Made by a program: the position numbers and the translations under genes
Notes under the pieces: generated by a model
Seen by the model: only the letters and a program-made list of their open reading frames with translations
Told to the model about the DNA's origin: nothing
The model's database searches: none
Assembly (NCBI RefSeq): GCF_000716605.1
Contig: NZ_JNXE01000008.1
Coordinates: 239,487 to 303,486, forward strand
From: Streptomyces sp. NRRL F-525
GTDB taxonomy: Bacteria > Actinomycetota > Actinomycetes > Streptomycetales > Streptomycetaceae
DNA: 64,000 nucleotides
Direction of reading: 5' to 3'
In this document: piece by piece, positions 46,801-53,608 of the stretch
How the letters are laid out: the number at the start of each line of letters is the position of its first letter
How positions within the stretch are numbered: the first letter of the stretch is position 1

Positions 46801-49541
46801 CGGCCGGAACCCTGGACCCGTCGCTGCGCCGGTTCGACGCGGCCCAGGACCACCGCACCCTGACCGCCACCGATCCCGACGGCCAGAGCTGGGTCTACGA
46901 CCTGCACGAACCGGACGGTGACGGCAACGGGTTCTTCACGGCGATCCTCGGTGTCGCGGATCGCGGCGGCCCGACGGCGGTGTCGGAAGCCCGACGTGCC
47001 GCACTGGCCGGCCGCGTGGCCAGGAGCATCGACATGCCCCCGGACGTGACGCTCGACCCTCAAGCAGTCTTCCGTACGGCCGAGTTGACCAGCAGGCTCG
47101 GCGAGCACTTCCGGCGCGACCCCGCCCTGTCCGGCACCGTCGAGGAGAACGGCGGCCGGCTGCCCGACACCCTGCTCTCCGCACTGACCCCCGCCCAGCG
47201 GCAGAGTCTCGTACGGCTGCACGTACAGCGCGCCCGCCGTTGGGACGACGCGACGGCGGACCTCGCCGCGGACCTGGCGGCGCGTTCCCTCGGAGTGGAC
47301 ATCACGGTCGTGGGGGAGGACGGCAGTTACCGGTTCTTCCCGGGCTCCGCCGATCCCACGGCCGGCCCGCTCCGGCAGGTGACCGTCTACCGGCGCGGTG
47401 ACAGCTACCTGTCGGCCCGTCCCCGGACTGCAACACCCGTACCGGCGCCGCCCGTTCGGGGCACGGAACCGCCGGGGGACAAGGACGCCGACGACACGAA
47501 GGCCAAGGAGACGAAGACCAAGGAGGCGAAGGCCAAGGAGACGAAGGCCAAGGGCAAGCCCGACTCGGACGCACAAGGCAAGTCCGCTGGCGACAAGCAG
47601 CCGCCGCCCGCCCGGACCGTCCTCGTGGACGGCCGGCAGATGACCCTCCAGAACGTGGCTCCCGACGGCAACTGCCTGTTCACCGCCATCATCGCCGGCC
47701 TCGGAGCCCAGCACCCCGGCCACACCGTGCGGGGCAGAACCGTCGACACGATGACGGTCGCCGACCTGCGGAACGACACCGCCGACTGGTACAGGACGTC
47801 CGCTGCCGCCCACCAGCACGCGGCGCGGGACCCGTTGGACACGATCGTCCACGACAGGTACCCGGACCTGAGCAGCCTGCAGCCCCTGCTCGCCCTGCTG
47901 GGCCCGCGCAGGCAATTCCCGCTGACTGCTACGCAACAGGCGGGCATTCAGGCCCAGTTGAAGGACGAAGGGCTGGAGAACGCCACGGGTCCCGAGGCGG
48001 ACGCCCGACGGCACACGCTGACCGGACGGGCGCACGCGAACAACGTGCGCCAACTGGTCCTGCGGACCCTGCACGGCCCAGCCACGGCGAGGTCGCGGGC
48101 CCTGTGGCGGGAGATCCGCGACCACCTGCCGACCGCCGTGCCCGCCACCCCGTCCCAGACCGCCACCCTGGGGGAGCATGGGCTGGTCGACCGCGCGATC
48201 CGCTCGGCCGACCTGTGGCACACGCCCTTCTATGACGAGGTACCCCTGCTGCTCACCCAGTCGCTGGGCATCGACCTCGTCGTAGTCCAGCCCGACGGCC
48301 ACGGCGGATCCCTGATGCACCGCCTCTCCGAGGACGCCAACGGGCCTACGGTGTACGTCAGTTACAACGGCATCGACCACTACGAGACGTTGCTGCCCAC
48401 GGCGCCGCAGCACGGTCCGAGCGGTGACCTCACCGCCGGTTTCGGCGACCCCGTGATGCCGAAGCGGGTCAAGGACGAGGAGCGCGACGACGAGGGCGAC
48501 GTACGGGCGAACCCGCTGTGGATCCCCCTCGACGAGGTGGATCCCGACCTGCTGATCACCGGCAACCGCGACGCGGTGTGGCTGTACACGGTGACCGACG
48601 ACGGCCGTGTCCTGCTCGGCAGCGAGGCACCTTCGCGGGTGATGGCGCAGGACCGGTTCGACGCGCTGCTCGCCGGCGTCCGCACCCGGCGCCCCGAGGT
48701 GACGGCGAAGTCGCTGCGGGCGGAGATCGACGGCCTCGGACACACCGGCATCGCCGCCGTGTTCGACGAAGGCGGTCGTACGCGGCCCGGCGCGAGCCGG
48801 GTGTCGGGCGAGTTCCGCTGGAGCGAGAGCCTGCGGACGTGGACCGTGAACGACAAGTCCGGCCGCTACATGAGCAAGTCGGTACGGCCGGACATCGACC
48901 CCGCGGTCGCGGCCGGCTGGCTGGACAACGTCGCCGGACTCTTCACCGACCGCCTCGGCGTCCACGTCGCCCCGGACCAGGTGAAGTCGAGCGCCACGAA
49001 GGCACCCGAGTCGAAGGCCGGAGAAACCGGCAACCGGTCCGCTTCCGTTCCTGTGACGCTACGTCAGCCCGCGGACGGCGGCGACTGGTTGCCGGCCGCG
49101 CTGGTCGACGCCCTGAGGAAGACGGGGTCGGACCCGTTCGGCCGACCGGGGCTCGGCGGTCTTCTCGGGGGACCGGATCCGTCCGACGCGCTGCACCGCT
49201 GGACCGAGTTCCGGCTCGCGGCCCCGGACGCCGCAGCACGCGCGCCCCGCCTGGCCGCCGCCGACTGGGCGGGTCCGGCGCACACGATGGTGTCGCTCGA
49301 CGACCTCGCCGCGGTGGGCGAGACCCCGACCCCCGACCAGGCCGCGTTCGCCGCGCTGACCGGCGCGCTCCCGCTCGGCGACCTCACCCTGACGCTCGCG
49401 CAGCGCTACCGGCTGCTGCGCCGCTGGGCGGACCGCGACGACCTCCTCACCGAGACCGCCGCGGACACCGCCGCCCGCGACCTGGGAATCGTCCTGACAC
49501 TGATCACGGACGACGGGACGGCACACCGCTTCGAACCGTGA
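37872..49541 (+). CDS. Giant (3889 aa) WXG-type protein with one active-looking and two degenerate OTU-like modules
   Basis: The gene starts at GTG 37872, one base after the WXG100-like stop. Residues 1-200 resemble the CpnT-type WXG100-like helical domain (EANEDHAYDTSQSFDQLRQ, NIIAELIRLFIELAILAVM). Residues ~253-590 are Pro/Thr/Gly-rich and disordered; ~950-2700 look beta-rich with no recognised family; ~2745-2910 is coiled coil. Three OTU-like modules follow. Module 1 has DGNGFF (Gly3020 for Cys, Ser3178 for His). Module 2 has DGNCLFTAI with Cys3268 and NGIDHYETL with His3503, the OTU cysteine-protease pattern. Module 3 has DGGDWL (Asp3738 for Cys) and ends before the His. Cys3268 is the only cysteine I find in the whole protein. 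It is probably a type VII-exported effector or surface protein; the function is unproven and no immunity gene follows. Confidence 0.85.
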   Translation: MAIVVPPKLNWLFFILIGEKFLEANEDHAYDTSQSFDQLRQHVGALKSRAKQAVLAVGEGLPKGTADQFIGAINQVLPYLDQFEADLDKVTKNQVNIAMQIREAKWNIIAELIRLFIELAILAVMSFFTGGASASEAAVARARSRVFILEVLLELSRRTHLLPSFLEAAEEAFMTLAVRLAMMTGAPKGQRPKSIDWGDIGLSAAFGAVAGFLAPIFAKTMKNVTNNLKNIGDLGKKFDDINLVGPKAPKPNPTDLNLKNRPKPGPTPGPGTHVPKTTPTVTPHVTPTPHGDESFSAKALDQSGEFIADGASETLAESLVMGAFFGDFTPSWQTFVGSGLSERFEAGAEHAVTNSADWLKNFGNPPTISTSVPDTGTGDADTVGPNTGPGRSGGTKSVAGSGPHTPVVAGPDSDTHFGTDADTSTKVPPLSDLDPPPHTSVPVIPPVAVSSTPVIPPVVGAPAPPVVTHGSTDTGHDTEPLARNGDLDSPEAEPALSPVTPAVGTTVPPAVTHNDVPAQGSSSNDTGGGSPAPHPVQAPTPTRTPTTDTGTGTGTGTGKGKAVAPPTPDATDPAPDPVPAPVTHPAPLAGAAHDAHADAVRSLQHAVDTAERLRVRVETGEGASRDITALHDADNTVRQAQADLSRTETRLRELGEVPRSHADAALDLGSDSSAQPSAIVPVVDRSDAQRHWIASQLTEDDLPQDFSAAGLPAGDADVDVAALSSTGTVLTVEQQTQAVMGSGRLSLLETGLTPLQQAKALMLQPGPWSGHLDTAAATASRRLWNDAFSDFALATPGVAPDTARQSWDTATVLVLPLELHPVLADSRHAIESYRSAVRQVADVLAAGGTRAEAIARADGLRRGLGLPQRLRGGAPKPEETSDVPQPVVTVSGGTPLVATTSTTSDSTTTITEVPFDGLLNSAGDRPTSEPPRGPDDSPEKPRRQRPPRKSAPPNRRTPLLEAIDEDTEAKFTAPPVKKPAAPGPTWVVHDLDSRRPPRVDLDLPPAPYSGGGPASFTDGARLPVYMGGIGELLRGLPRNLLRRSYALGQGDRVLRGADRVVEQLDLNLRQPPGVRPRPARPGGNRAGDGLLDDVRHSLVHNPSGFFGDGQQFNYRTVDGKSRVLTVTARPYGQWERFTFGYANPVKIDTMQRNTALTGRVAVNSTAGSLAPTAPLGPVKTLFAPWGRVFAQFSWTKRVEYNMQNLVVNQNETRTTDGSHAHLDDVWYEFRVTDPAGRPVDRTGKAIRPTSGTRGQVAFGFAVRDGLFVRIADSLTRPKPPADRLPPRMRLDRGSNYRMMNTESFGPVAHIRDWALQQVGTDTDSMAGKQINSFFSTDGFHRMSRVMAAGTVTSPPLFKDDAGREPLGVFSVRVQPGEAVLISETTAAELRDISQTTVRNERTTGRSSGVDIGGALGPAFQLLGIDQGKFDLRLLAGLNFRYGASRNRASVTGGTGAVKSAGQAKGDPTGLYLVQKTVTVTAPPDTKAPLPDRRRDDASSTPGKLRKNPPRIWSEAPRTRTFQTWAVERLTRTEARRLAGEASPAPGTPPRVPPYLTQDAPPTLGMSRVEEFTFADGSYVRDIDGEDRTFLDHFGDQVLDEVARAYPDLVAPLSELDPANPRWRNADHFQMAVSNTLEVLNTLAFHSMAGNLETMMTTGLRISLVDSRRATRAHRYVWVDAALTDRRFEGTQKDLRLRFSAPGSENLGGRQNSARGAHIGAEGLLSLRDAATDSAGGPLHAGTGSLGVRWGGRSDSESGYGAAVTHEAMSIGTKGTHLYSYEVTLTARRGGFRRFRGLLRGVLFLNLLGTRPFVFTEREKNLIGPVGAPAPGPAAKGPSVGRVLLGVPVEHTPARDTSRPHHPLHGVPLATTGQAARDLALATRGLFERAGRRGREEYRRHPYLTLAVVADPALGRAAEDVLKESSGNSWMLTNQGAPVHDAALRVFQSQFLTANFDQSSAPTGWRASGLWAKAPYLDRSSVLAHRSRLRPGSLTAVTGAIPIEAETTVGGATQASGRHTSTSTLFFGGQLVYLHSHDTGTGTTGNYGLVASPYRLDKSRFRAVSRTALAEINRKDQGRQVLVTADVDHEIAATSTLVGERATGVRRLPRWLAGASGRRVLVNDGWVGHVPEKSAYRMGLLRDRWGDVPLYTRRRWSPQPWLLDNPFGSFPLTALDTAAVLNDFDRQLRPLGLTSSDRDTVHRLMSERVVRALGKEMTGGSSSVPARVGRWGSSTANLWIGSRKVRARAELIPVKVPVDRPAPDGSGFGGLGHSVEFEEHRHAVETTQEGRGRASGASVGTTVAQGAHTGNDTVRMAGPTYAEVGSTQQTAAQNQSEGTVRIATATTTQGHAEYVTRYRMRLTLEVTDTREPKTGTGASAWVKRAAHRTWRGVSGRRLLRVSSEGDVGELVEHYPLSLMRPDPVDPAAERDDPLAPAPLDAPGPSRRVAPPATTGPGGWLDTLHPDDSMKPFTMPPDGFKVRRIVGVDQLHTANSLVLASAYDTSFPLTDTADDDLIARAEDTPLTRAGTGPAQNLEDATGNGALSAFYDRTLDPGGYEVAGLTERGFFGGADADLRLYSRPQFRQARLLAVTDGMKHEAPKRHVQGGGASAGRVGQTESSLGGGPATSSSATGTNQMGASGPGDVSTESDTLASAGDRLASVNVKPNTTRTFLFAIPTTWLSVAAVHHHVKDSAPVRAMRSPFGNPQRAPQARETETTVLAWVREDVARELGLVADDGFPPVAAKAWDAVTKADKEWTAADKKYWELRRDEGPRRETTLTDAENLLTTLTARDPETLPQVIAARGELARLEQENDGAEPAHDGWAELHDAERDAAHDRVTALLRAAADEVTAARATRDTARDQLDALTAELGERRAFAEALADEYARVREAADRLTRWHQLAATPAGRAQLGATPEPDEVVFRAPAAPGTAKGPVTEKKTTETTDKKDGDKKDGGERDEAAGDAELRPAFSRPPWETAGTLDPSLRRFDAAQDHRTLTATDPDGQSWVYDLHEPDGDGNGFFTAILGVADRGGPTAVSEARRAALAGRVARSIDMPPDVTLDPQAVFRTAELTSRLGEHFRRDPALSGTVEENGGRLPDTLLSALTPAQRQSLVRLHVQRARRWDDATADLAADLAARSLGVDITVVGEDGSYRFFPGSADPTAGPLRQVTVYRRGDSYLSARPRTATPVPAPPVRGTEPPGDKDADDTKAKETKTKEAKAKETKAKGKPDSDAQGKSAGDKQPPPARTVLVDGRQMTLQNVAPDGNCLFTAIIAGLGAQHPGHTVRGRTVDTMTVADLRNDTADWYRTSAAAHQHAARDPLDTIVHDRYPDLSSLQPLLALLGPRRQFPLTATQQAGIQAQLKDEGLENATGPEADARRHTLTGRAHANNVRQLVLRTLHGPATARSRALWREIRDHLPTAVPATPSQTATLGEHGLVDRAIRSADLWHTPFYDEVPLLLTQSLGIDLVVVQPDGHGGSLMHRLSEDANGPTVYVSYNGIDHYETLLPTAPQHGPSGDLTAGFGDPVMPKRVKDEERDDEGDVRANPLWIPLDEVDPDLLITGNRDAVWLYTVTDDGRVLLGSEAPSRVMAQDRFDALLAGVRTRRPEVTAKSLRAEIDGLGHTGIAAVFDEGGRTRPGASRVSGEFRWSESLRTWTVNDKSGRYMSKSVRPDIDPAVAAGWLDNVAGLFTDRLGVHVAPDQVKSSATKAPESKAGETGNRSASVPVTLRQPADGGDWLPAALVDALRKTGSDPFGRPGLGGLLGGPDPSDALHRWTEFRLAAPDAAARAPRLAAADWAGPAHTMVSLDDLAAVGETPTPDQAAFAALTGALPLGDLTLTLAQRYRLLRRWADRDDLLTETAADTAARDLGIVLTLITDDGTAHRFEP
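47494..47554 (+). repeat. Low-complexity Lys/Glu/Thr/Ala repeat inside the giant gene
   Basis: Short tandem copies of GCCAAGGAGACGAAG-like units encode a KETKTKEAKAKETKAKGK-type linker. It separates the degenerate module 1 from the intact OTU module 2. Such repeats are prone to slippage, so copy number may vary between strains. Confidence 0.6.
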
Positions 49542-49620
49542 GGGCGGCCCCGCCCCGACGCGGAGACCACCACGGACTCCCCGGGTCTCGCCGTGCTGAC
49601 CGGCACCCCGGCTGCTCACC

Positions 49621-49644
49621 GAACCCGGCCGTGCCGCCGGGTTC
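49621..49644. terminator. Bidirectional terminator between the giant and desaturase genes
   Basis: GAACCCGGC, loop CGTGCC, GCCGGGTTC: a perfect 9-bp stem between two convergent genes. Confidence 0.65.
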
Positions 49645-49673
49645 CGCCGAGAGATCCGTACCGATACCGGGAA

Positions 49674-50792
49674 TCAGGCCGCGACGAGCTCCCGCTCGCG
49701 GTCCGGGGTCTTGACCTTGGGCTTCTTGTTCGGCAGCGAGAGCCGGAAGACCTTGTGCCACGCGGAGAACACCTGCTTGGGCAGCGGCCCGGTGACGTAC
49801 TCCAGCTCGTACTTCTCGAACAGCGCGCGCACCTTCACCGCGACCTCGGCGTACCGGTTGCTCGGCAGGTCGGGGAAGAGGTGGTGCTCGATCTGGTGGG
49901 ACAGGTTGCCGGTCATGAAGTGCATGGCCTTGCTGCCGCTGATGTTCGCCGAGCCCATCATCTGGCGCAGGTACCACTGGCCGCGCGTCTCGCCGTTGAT
50001 CGACCGGCGCTCGAAGACCTGCACGCCCTCGGGGAAGTGCCCGCACATGATCACCGAGTGGGTCCAGACGTTGCGGACCAGGTTCGCGGTGAACGTGGCG
50101 GCGAGCGTGGGGAGGAAGGACGGGCCCGAGAGCAGCGGATGGATCACGTAGTCCTTGAGGACCTGCTTGCGGATCTTGCGGCCCACGGCCCTGGCCCGCT
50201 CGCGGAACTCCGGGTTCTTGCGGCGGCGCTTCTGCAGGTTCTTGCCGAGCTCCAGGTCGTACGCCGCGATGCCGTACTCGAAGAAGCAGGCGTTGAGGAA
50301 GTTCCACAGCGGCTGGCCGAGGTGGAACGGGTGCCACCGCTGGTCCTCGTCGACGCGCATGATGCCGTAGCCGAGGTCGTTGTCCTTGCCGATCACGTTC
50401 GTGTACGTGTGGTGCAGCTCGTTGTGCGAGTGCTTCCACTGCTCGGACGGCGAGACGTGGTCCCACTCCCAGGTGGTGGAGTGGATCTTCGGGTCCCGCA
50501 TCCAGTCCCACTGGCCGTGCAGGATGTTGTGGCCGATCTCCATGTTGTCCATGATCTTCGCCACGGACAGACCGGCGGTGCCGACCAGCCACGCGGGCGG
50601 GAAGAGCGAGAACAACAGCACGCCCCTGCTGACCAGTTCGAGCCTGCGCTGCGCCGAGATGACCTTGCGGATGTAGGCGGCGTCCTTCTCGCCGCGGCCG
50701 GCGATCACCTCGTCGCGGATCGCGTCCAGCTCGCGGCCGAGCTCCTCGATCTGCTCCGCGGTCAGGTGGGCGGTGGGGTCGGTGGCGGTCAA
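49674..50792 (-). CDS. Membrane fatty acid (acyl-CoA) desaturase
   Basis: A 372-residue di-iron membrane desaturase with the three histidine boxes HNILH, HSHNELHH and HQIEHH, plus hydrophobic spans such as LLFSLFPPAWLVGTAGL. It introduces a double bond into an acyl chain using electrons from a reductase. The neighbouring [2Fe-2S] reductase gene, 7 bp upstream, is the obvious partner, as in the mycobacterial DesA3/Rv3230c pair. Expression is probably controlled by the divergent PucR-type regulator. Confidence 0.92.
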   Translation of the reverse strand: MTATDPTAHLTAEQIEELGRELDAIRDEVIAGRGEKDAAYIRKVISAQRRLELVSRGVLLFSLFPPAWLVGTAGLSVAKIMDNMEIGHNILHGQWDWMRDPKIHSTTWEWDHVSPSEQWKHSHNELHHTYTNVIGKDNDLGYGIMRVDEDQRWHPFHLGQPLWNFLNACFFEYGIAAYDLELGKNLQKRRRKNPEFRERARAVGRKIRKQVLKDYVIHPLLSGPSFLPTLAATFTANLVRNVWTHSVIMCGHFPEGVQVFERRSINGETRGQWYLRQMMGSANISGSKAMHFMTGNLSHQIEHHLFPDLPSNRYAEVAVKVRALFEKYELEYVTGPLPKQVFSAWHKVFRLSLPNKKPKVKTPDRERELVAA

Positions 50793-50799
50793 GGTGCTC

Positions 50800-51855
50800 C
50801 TACCGTTCGATGTCGCAGGGGCCCGCGGCGGCGGACACGCAGGTCTGGATGAGGACGCCCGGCTCGGCCTCGGTGATCTCGCCGGTGCGCAGGTCGCGGA
50901 CGGCGCCCGCCTTGAGCGGCGTGACGCAGCCGAAGCAGATGCCCATGCGGCACCCGGAGGGCATGAGCACGCCGGCCTCCTCGCCGACGTCCAGCAACGG
51001 CGTGGCGCCGTCCGCGTCGACGGTCTTGCCGGTGGAGCTGAACGTGACCTCGCCGCCGTCGCCGGCGACGACGATGCTCGGGCGGAAGCGTTCGGTGTGC
51101 AGGCGCTCTTGTACGGCGTGCTCGGCCCAGTGCTCTTCGGCGGCGTCGAGCAGGCCCGCGGGCCCGCAGGCCCAGGTCTCGCGCTCGGCCCAGTCGGGCA
51201 CGAGTTCGTCGAGACGGGCGATGTCGAGCTTGCCGTCCGTGTCGGTGTGCACCTCGGCGAGCCGCAGCTTCTTGTCCGCGACCAGGTCGTGCAGGTCGCT
51301 GCGGAAGATCACGTCCTGCGGCCGTGGCGCGCAGTGGACCATGACGACGTCGTCGAACTCGGTGTCGCGCAGCATGCCCATCACGGGCGTGATGCCGCTG
51401 CCGGCCGTCAGGTAGAGCACCTTGGCGGGCTTGGCCTGCGGCAGCACGAAGTCACCGGTCGCCTGGTCGAGTTGGATCAGCGTGCCCGGTTTCGCTCTGC
51501 GGACCAGGTGGTTGCTGACCTTGCCGTCCTCGATCGCCTTCACGGTGATCGTGAGGCGGCCGTCCCGACGGTTCGTCGGCGAGGTGATGGAGTAGGCACG
51601 CCACAGGCGCACCCCGTCGACGTCGACCCCGATCCGCACGTACTGACCGGCTGTGTGGCCGCGCCAGCCCCGTCCCGGTCTGATCACGATGGTCGCGGCG
51701 TCCCCCGTCTCGGGGTGCACGGCCTCGATGCGTCCCCGCAGGTCGGCGCCCGCGCGCAGCGGGCTGACCAGGTCGAGGTAGTCCGACGGCAGCAGCGGTG
51801 TCGTGACCATCTCCAGCATTTTCCACGCCCTGCTGCGGAGGGCTGCACTCGTCAT
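50800..51855 (-). CDS. Ferredoxin-type oxidoreductase, partner of the desaturase
   Basis: This 351-residue protein has a FAD/NAD(P)H reductase module (WRGHTAGQYVRIGV, LWRAYSITSP, LYLTAGSGITPVMGMLR, ETWACGPAGLLDA). A C-terminal plant-type [2Fe-2S] ferredoxin domain follows, with the cluster motif CRMGICFGC and a later IQTC. It passes electrons from NADPH to the desaturase encoded 7 bp downstream. The gene resembles mycobacterial Rv3230c. Two palindromes lie in the short promoter region upstream of its ATG. Confidence 0.9.
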   Translation of the reverse strand: MTSAALRSRAWKMLEMVTTPLLPSDYLDLVSPLRAGADLRGRIEAVHPETGDAATIVIRPGRGWRGHTAGQYVRIGVDVDGVRLWRAYSITSPTNRRDGRLTITVKAIEDGKVSNHLVRRAKPGTLIQLDQATGDFVLPQAKPAKVLYLTAGSGITPVMGMLRDTEFDDVVMVHCAPRPQDVIFRSDLHDLVADKKLRLAEVHTDTDGKLDIARLDELVPDWAERETWACGPAGLLDAAEEHWAEHAVQERLHTERFRPSIVVAGDGGEVTFSSTGKTVDADGATPLLDVGEEAGVLMPSGCRMGICFGCVTPLKAGAVRDLRTGEITEAEPGVLIQTCVSAAAGPCDIER

Positions 51856-51886
51856 GGCTCCAGCTTGCTGCGCCTCAAGGCGTAAA

Positions 51887-51902
51887 GTCCTGACCGCAGG
51901 AC
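51887..51902. promoter_or_regulatory. Palindrome 1 in the desaturase/PucR promoter
   Basis: GTCCTG-ACCG-CAGGAC, a perfect 6-4-6 inverted repeat flanked on both sides by CGTAAA. It lies 31 bp upstream of the reductase ATG. Confidence 0.55.
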
Positions 51903-51921
51903 GTAAATCTGGTCCGCCGAA

Positions 51922-51938
51922 TTGTTCGCAGGGAACAA
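51922..51938. promoter_or_regulatory. Palindrome 2 in the desaturase/PucR promoter
   Basis: TTGTTC-GCAGG-GAACAA, a perfect 6-5-6 inverted repeat ending 3 bp before the regulator ATG. Binding here would block the regulator's own expression, suggesting autoregulation. Confidence 0.55.
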
Positions 51939-51941
51939 AAC

Positions 51942-53081
51942 ATGAGCCATGCAGTCCGGAGGGCCAGCGAACTGGCCCTGGACGAGACGACGGTCACCGC
52001 GCTTCGGGCCGTGCTGAGGACCACCGCCGACGAGGTCGTCGAGGCGATCATCGACGAGGTCCCTCCCTACGCCAACGCCCTTGCGGGCCGCATGGGCGCC
52101 ACCATCCGCCGGGCCGTGCGCACCGCCCTGGGGCACTACCTGGACCTCGCGAGCGGGAACGCCACAGGCGGCGACGCCGGTGACGCGGCCTACGAGCTGG
52201 GCCGCGGTGAGGTGCGCGACGGGCGTTCGATGGACGCCCTGCTCAGCGCCTACCGCGTCGGCGCCCGCGTGGCCTGGCGAGGCCTGGCGGCGGGTGCCGT
52301 ACCGGCGGGTCTGCCCGCCGCCGAGGTCGCCAAGTTCGCCGAGCTGACCTTCGCCTACATCGACGAGCTCTCCGCCGCGAGCGCCGCGGGCCACGCCGAC
52401 GAACTGGCCGCCCGGGGCAGGGACCAGGAACGCCACCTGGAACACCTGGCCCGCGACCTCCTCGCCGGCGCGAGCCCGGACGTGCTGCTGGCCTCCGCCC
52501 AACGGGCCGGGTGGCAGCCTCCGGTCGCGCTGACCGCGGTCCTGCTGCCCGCCGCCCAGGCCCGGCCCGCCTACCGCGCGCTCGACCCGGGCACCCTCGT
52601 CCTCGACGATCTGCCGGACGCCACCGGTGTGCTGCTCGTCCCCGATGCCGACCGATCGCATCTCCTGCGGCAGCTGACCGACCGCACCGCCGTGGCCGGC
52701 CCGGCCCGGCCATGGACCCGCGCGTCCGCCTCGTACGCACGAGCCGTACGCGCGCGCTCCCTCTCCGCCGATATCCGCGACACCGAGGACTACCTGCCCG
52801 AGCTGGTGCTGAGCGCCGACGCGGACGCGTTCGCAGACCTGCGTGCCCGAGCTCTCGCCCCCCTGCGGGCCTTGCCTGTCGCGACCGCACGGCGGCTGGA
52901 GGAGACGCTGCGGGAGTGGCTGCTGCACCAGGGCAGACGGGACGAGGTGGCGGCGGCGTTGTTCGTCCATCCGCAGACGGTCCGGTACCGGATGTCGCAG
53001 CTGCGGGAGCTGTTTCCGGATCTCGCATCGCCGCACCGGGTCCTCGAACTGACGCTGGCGGTCGGTCTGCGGGTCGACTGA
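51942..53081 (+). CDS. PucR/CdaR-type transcriptional regulator
   Basis: This 379-residue protein has an N-terminal helical domain (about 1-150, IIDEVPPYANALAGRMGATIRRAVRTALGHYLDLA) and a degenerate GGDEF-like middle. The C-terminal PucR helix-turn-helix reads TLREWLLHQGRRDEVAAALFVHPQTVRYRMSQLRELF. The architecture resembles actinomycete lipid regulators such as FasR. It is divergent from the desaturase/reductase pair across 86 bp carrying two palindromes, so membrane-lipid desaturation is the likely target. Confidence 0.86.
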   Translation: MSHAVRRASELALDETTVTALRAVLRTTADEVVEAIIDEVPPYANALAGRMGATIRRAVRTALGHYLDLASGNATGGDAGDAAYELGRGEVRDGRSMDALLSAYRVGARVAWRGLAAGAVPAGLPAAEVAKFAELTFAYIDELSAASAAGHADELAARGRDQERHLEHLARDLLAGASPDVLLASAQRAGWQPPVALTAVLLPAAQARPAYRALDPGTLVLDDLPDATGVLLVPDADRSHLLRQLTDRTAVAGPARPWTRASASYARAVRARSLSADIRDTEDYLPELVLSADADAFADLRARALAPLRALPVATARRLEETLREWLLHQGRRDEVAAALFVHPQTVRYRMSQLRELFPDLASPHRVLELTLAVGLRVD

Positions 53082-53119
53082 CGCGTACTCGAGCGTCTAC
53101 GACCGCGCCCCCGAGCGGT

Positions 53120-53136
53120 CCAGGAACCGTGCCTGG
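53120..53136 (+). terminator. Weak hairpin after the PucR-type gene
   Basis: CCAGG, loop AACCGTG, CCTGG, nested inside a further GCCCCC/GGGGGC pair (53107-53112 and 53136-53141). It is a possible terminator. Confidence 0.35.
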
Positions 53137-53206
53137 GGGGCTCTCCTGGCAATCCGCGCGAGGGATGATGGGGATGGAATGACGGAATGTGAGGTGAGGA
53201 GCTTCT

Positions 53207-53545
53207 ATGGCGACGCGGGTTCACCGACCCCGTGAGGACGCGGAGTTCAATTTCATCCTAGGGATGAGCGGAGTTCCGGTCCTCGCCTACTTCACCGGGA
53301 CATGGCCCAAGGCCATCGAGCCCTGCCGGGTGATGGACCTCGTCGTGGGTGGCATCGCCGACGACTGCACGGGCCGCCTGACGGTCGTCCGCGCCGACAT
53401 CACGCGGTGTCCGGCCGCGACCGAGCGGTACGGGATCACCGGAGCCCCGTCCTACGTCCTGCTGAAGGAGGGAGAGGCGGTGGCGCACGGCACGGGGCCC
53501 ATGACCATCTCCGAGGTGCGGAAGTTCCTGGACGGCCACCTCTGA
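53207..53545 (+). CDS. Thioredoxin-fold protein lacking the CXXC motif
   Basis: A 112-residue protein with the thioredoxin order: strand VPVLAYFTG, the active-site turn, LTVVRADITRCPAATERYGITGAPSYVLLKEGE with the cis-Pro in GAPSY, and a last helix EVRKFLDGHL. The usual WCGPC reads TWPKAIEPC, so the N-terminal redox Cys is gone and the turn is longer. A disulfide oxidoreductase role is therefore unlikely. A single-Cys glutaredoxin-like or purely structural role is possible. Confidence 0.78.
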   Translation: MATRVHRPREDAEFNFILGMSGVPVLAYFTGTWPKAIEPCRVMDLVVGGIADDCTGRLTVVRADITRCPAATERYGITGAPSYVLLKEGEAVAHGTGPMTISEVRKFLDGHL

Positions 53546-53608
53546 GAGGCCGCTGCCGCACGTGGCCGCGACGCCCGTCACGTCTCGTCCACTGCGCCAC
53601 CGCCAGCC

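Noticed and set aside
43440..48965. Open frame of 1841 codons on the minus strand inside the giant gene
   Set aside because: It is antisense to the giant gene and rich in Val/Gly/Arg/Ala as expected for a high-GC shadow frame. It shows no domain and no ribosome binding site.
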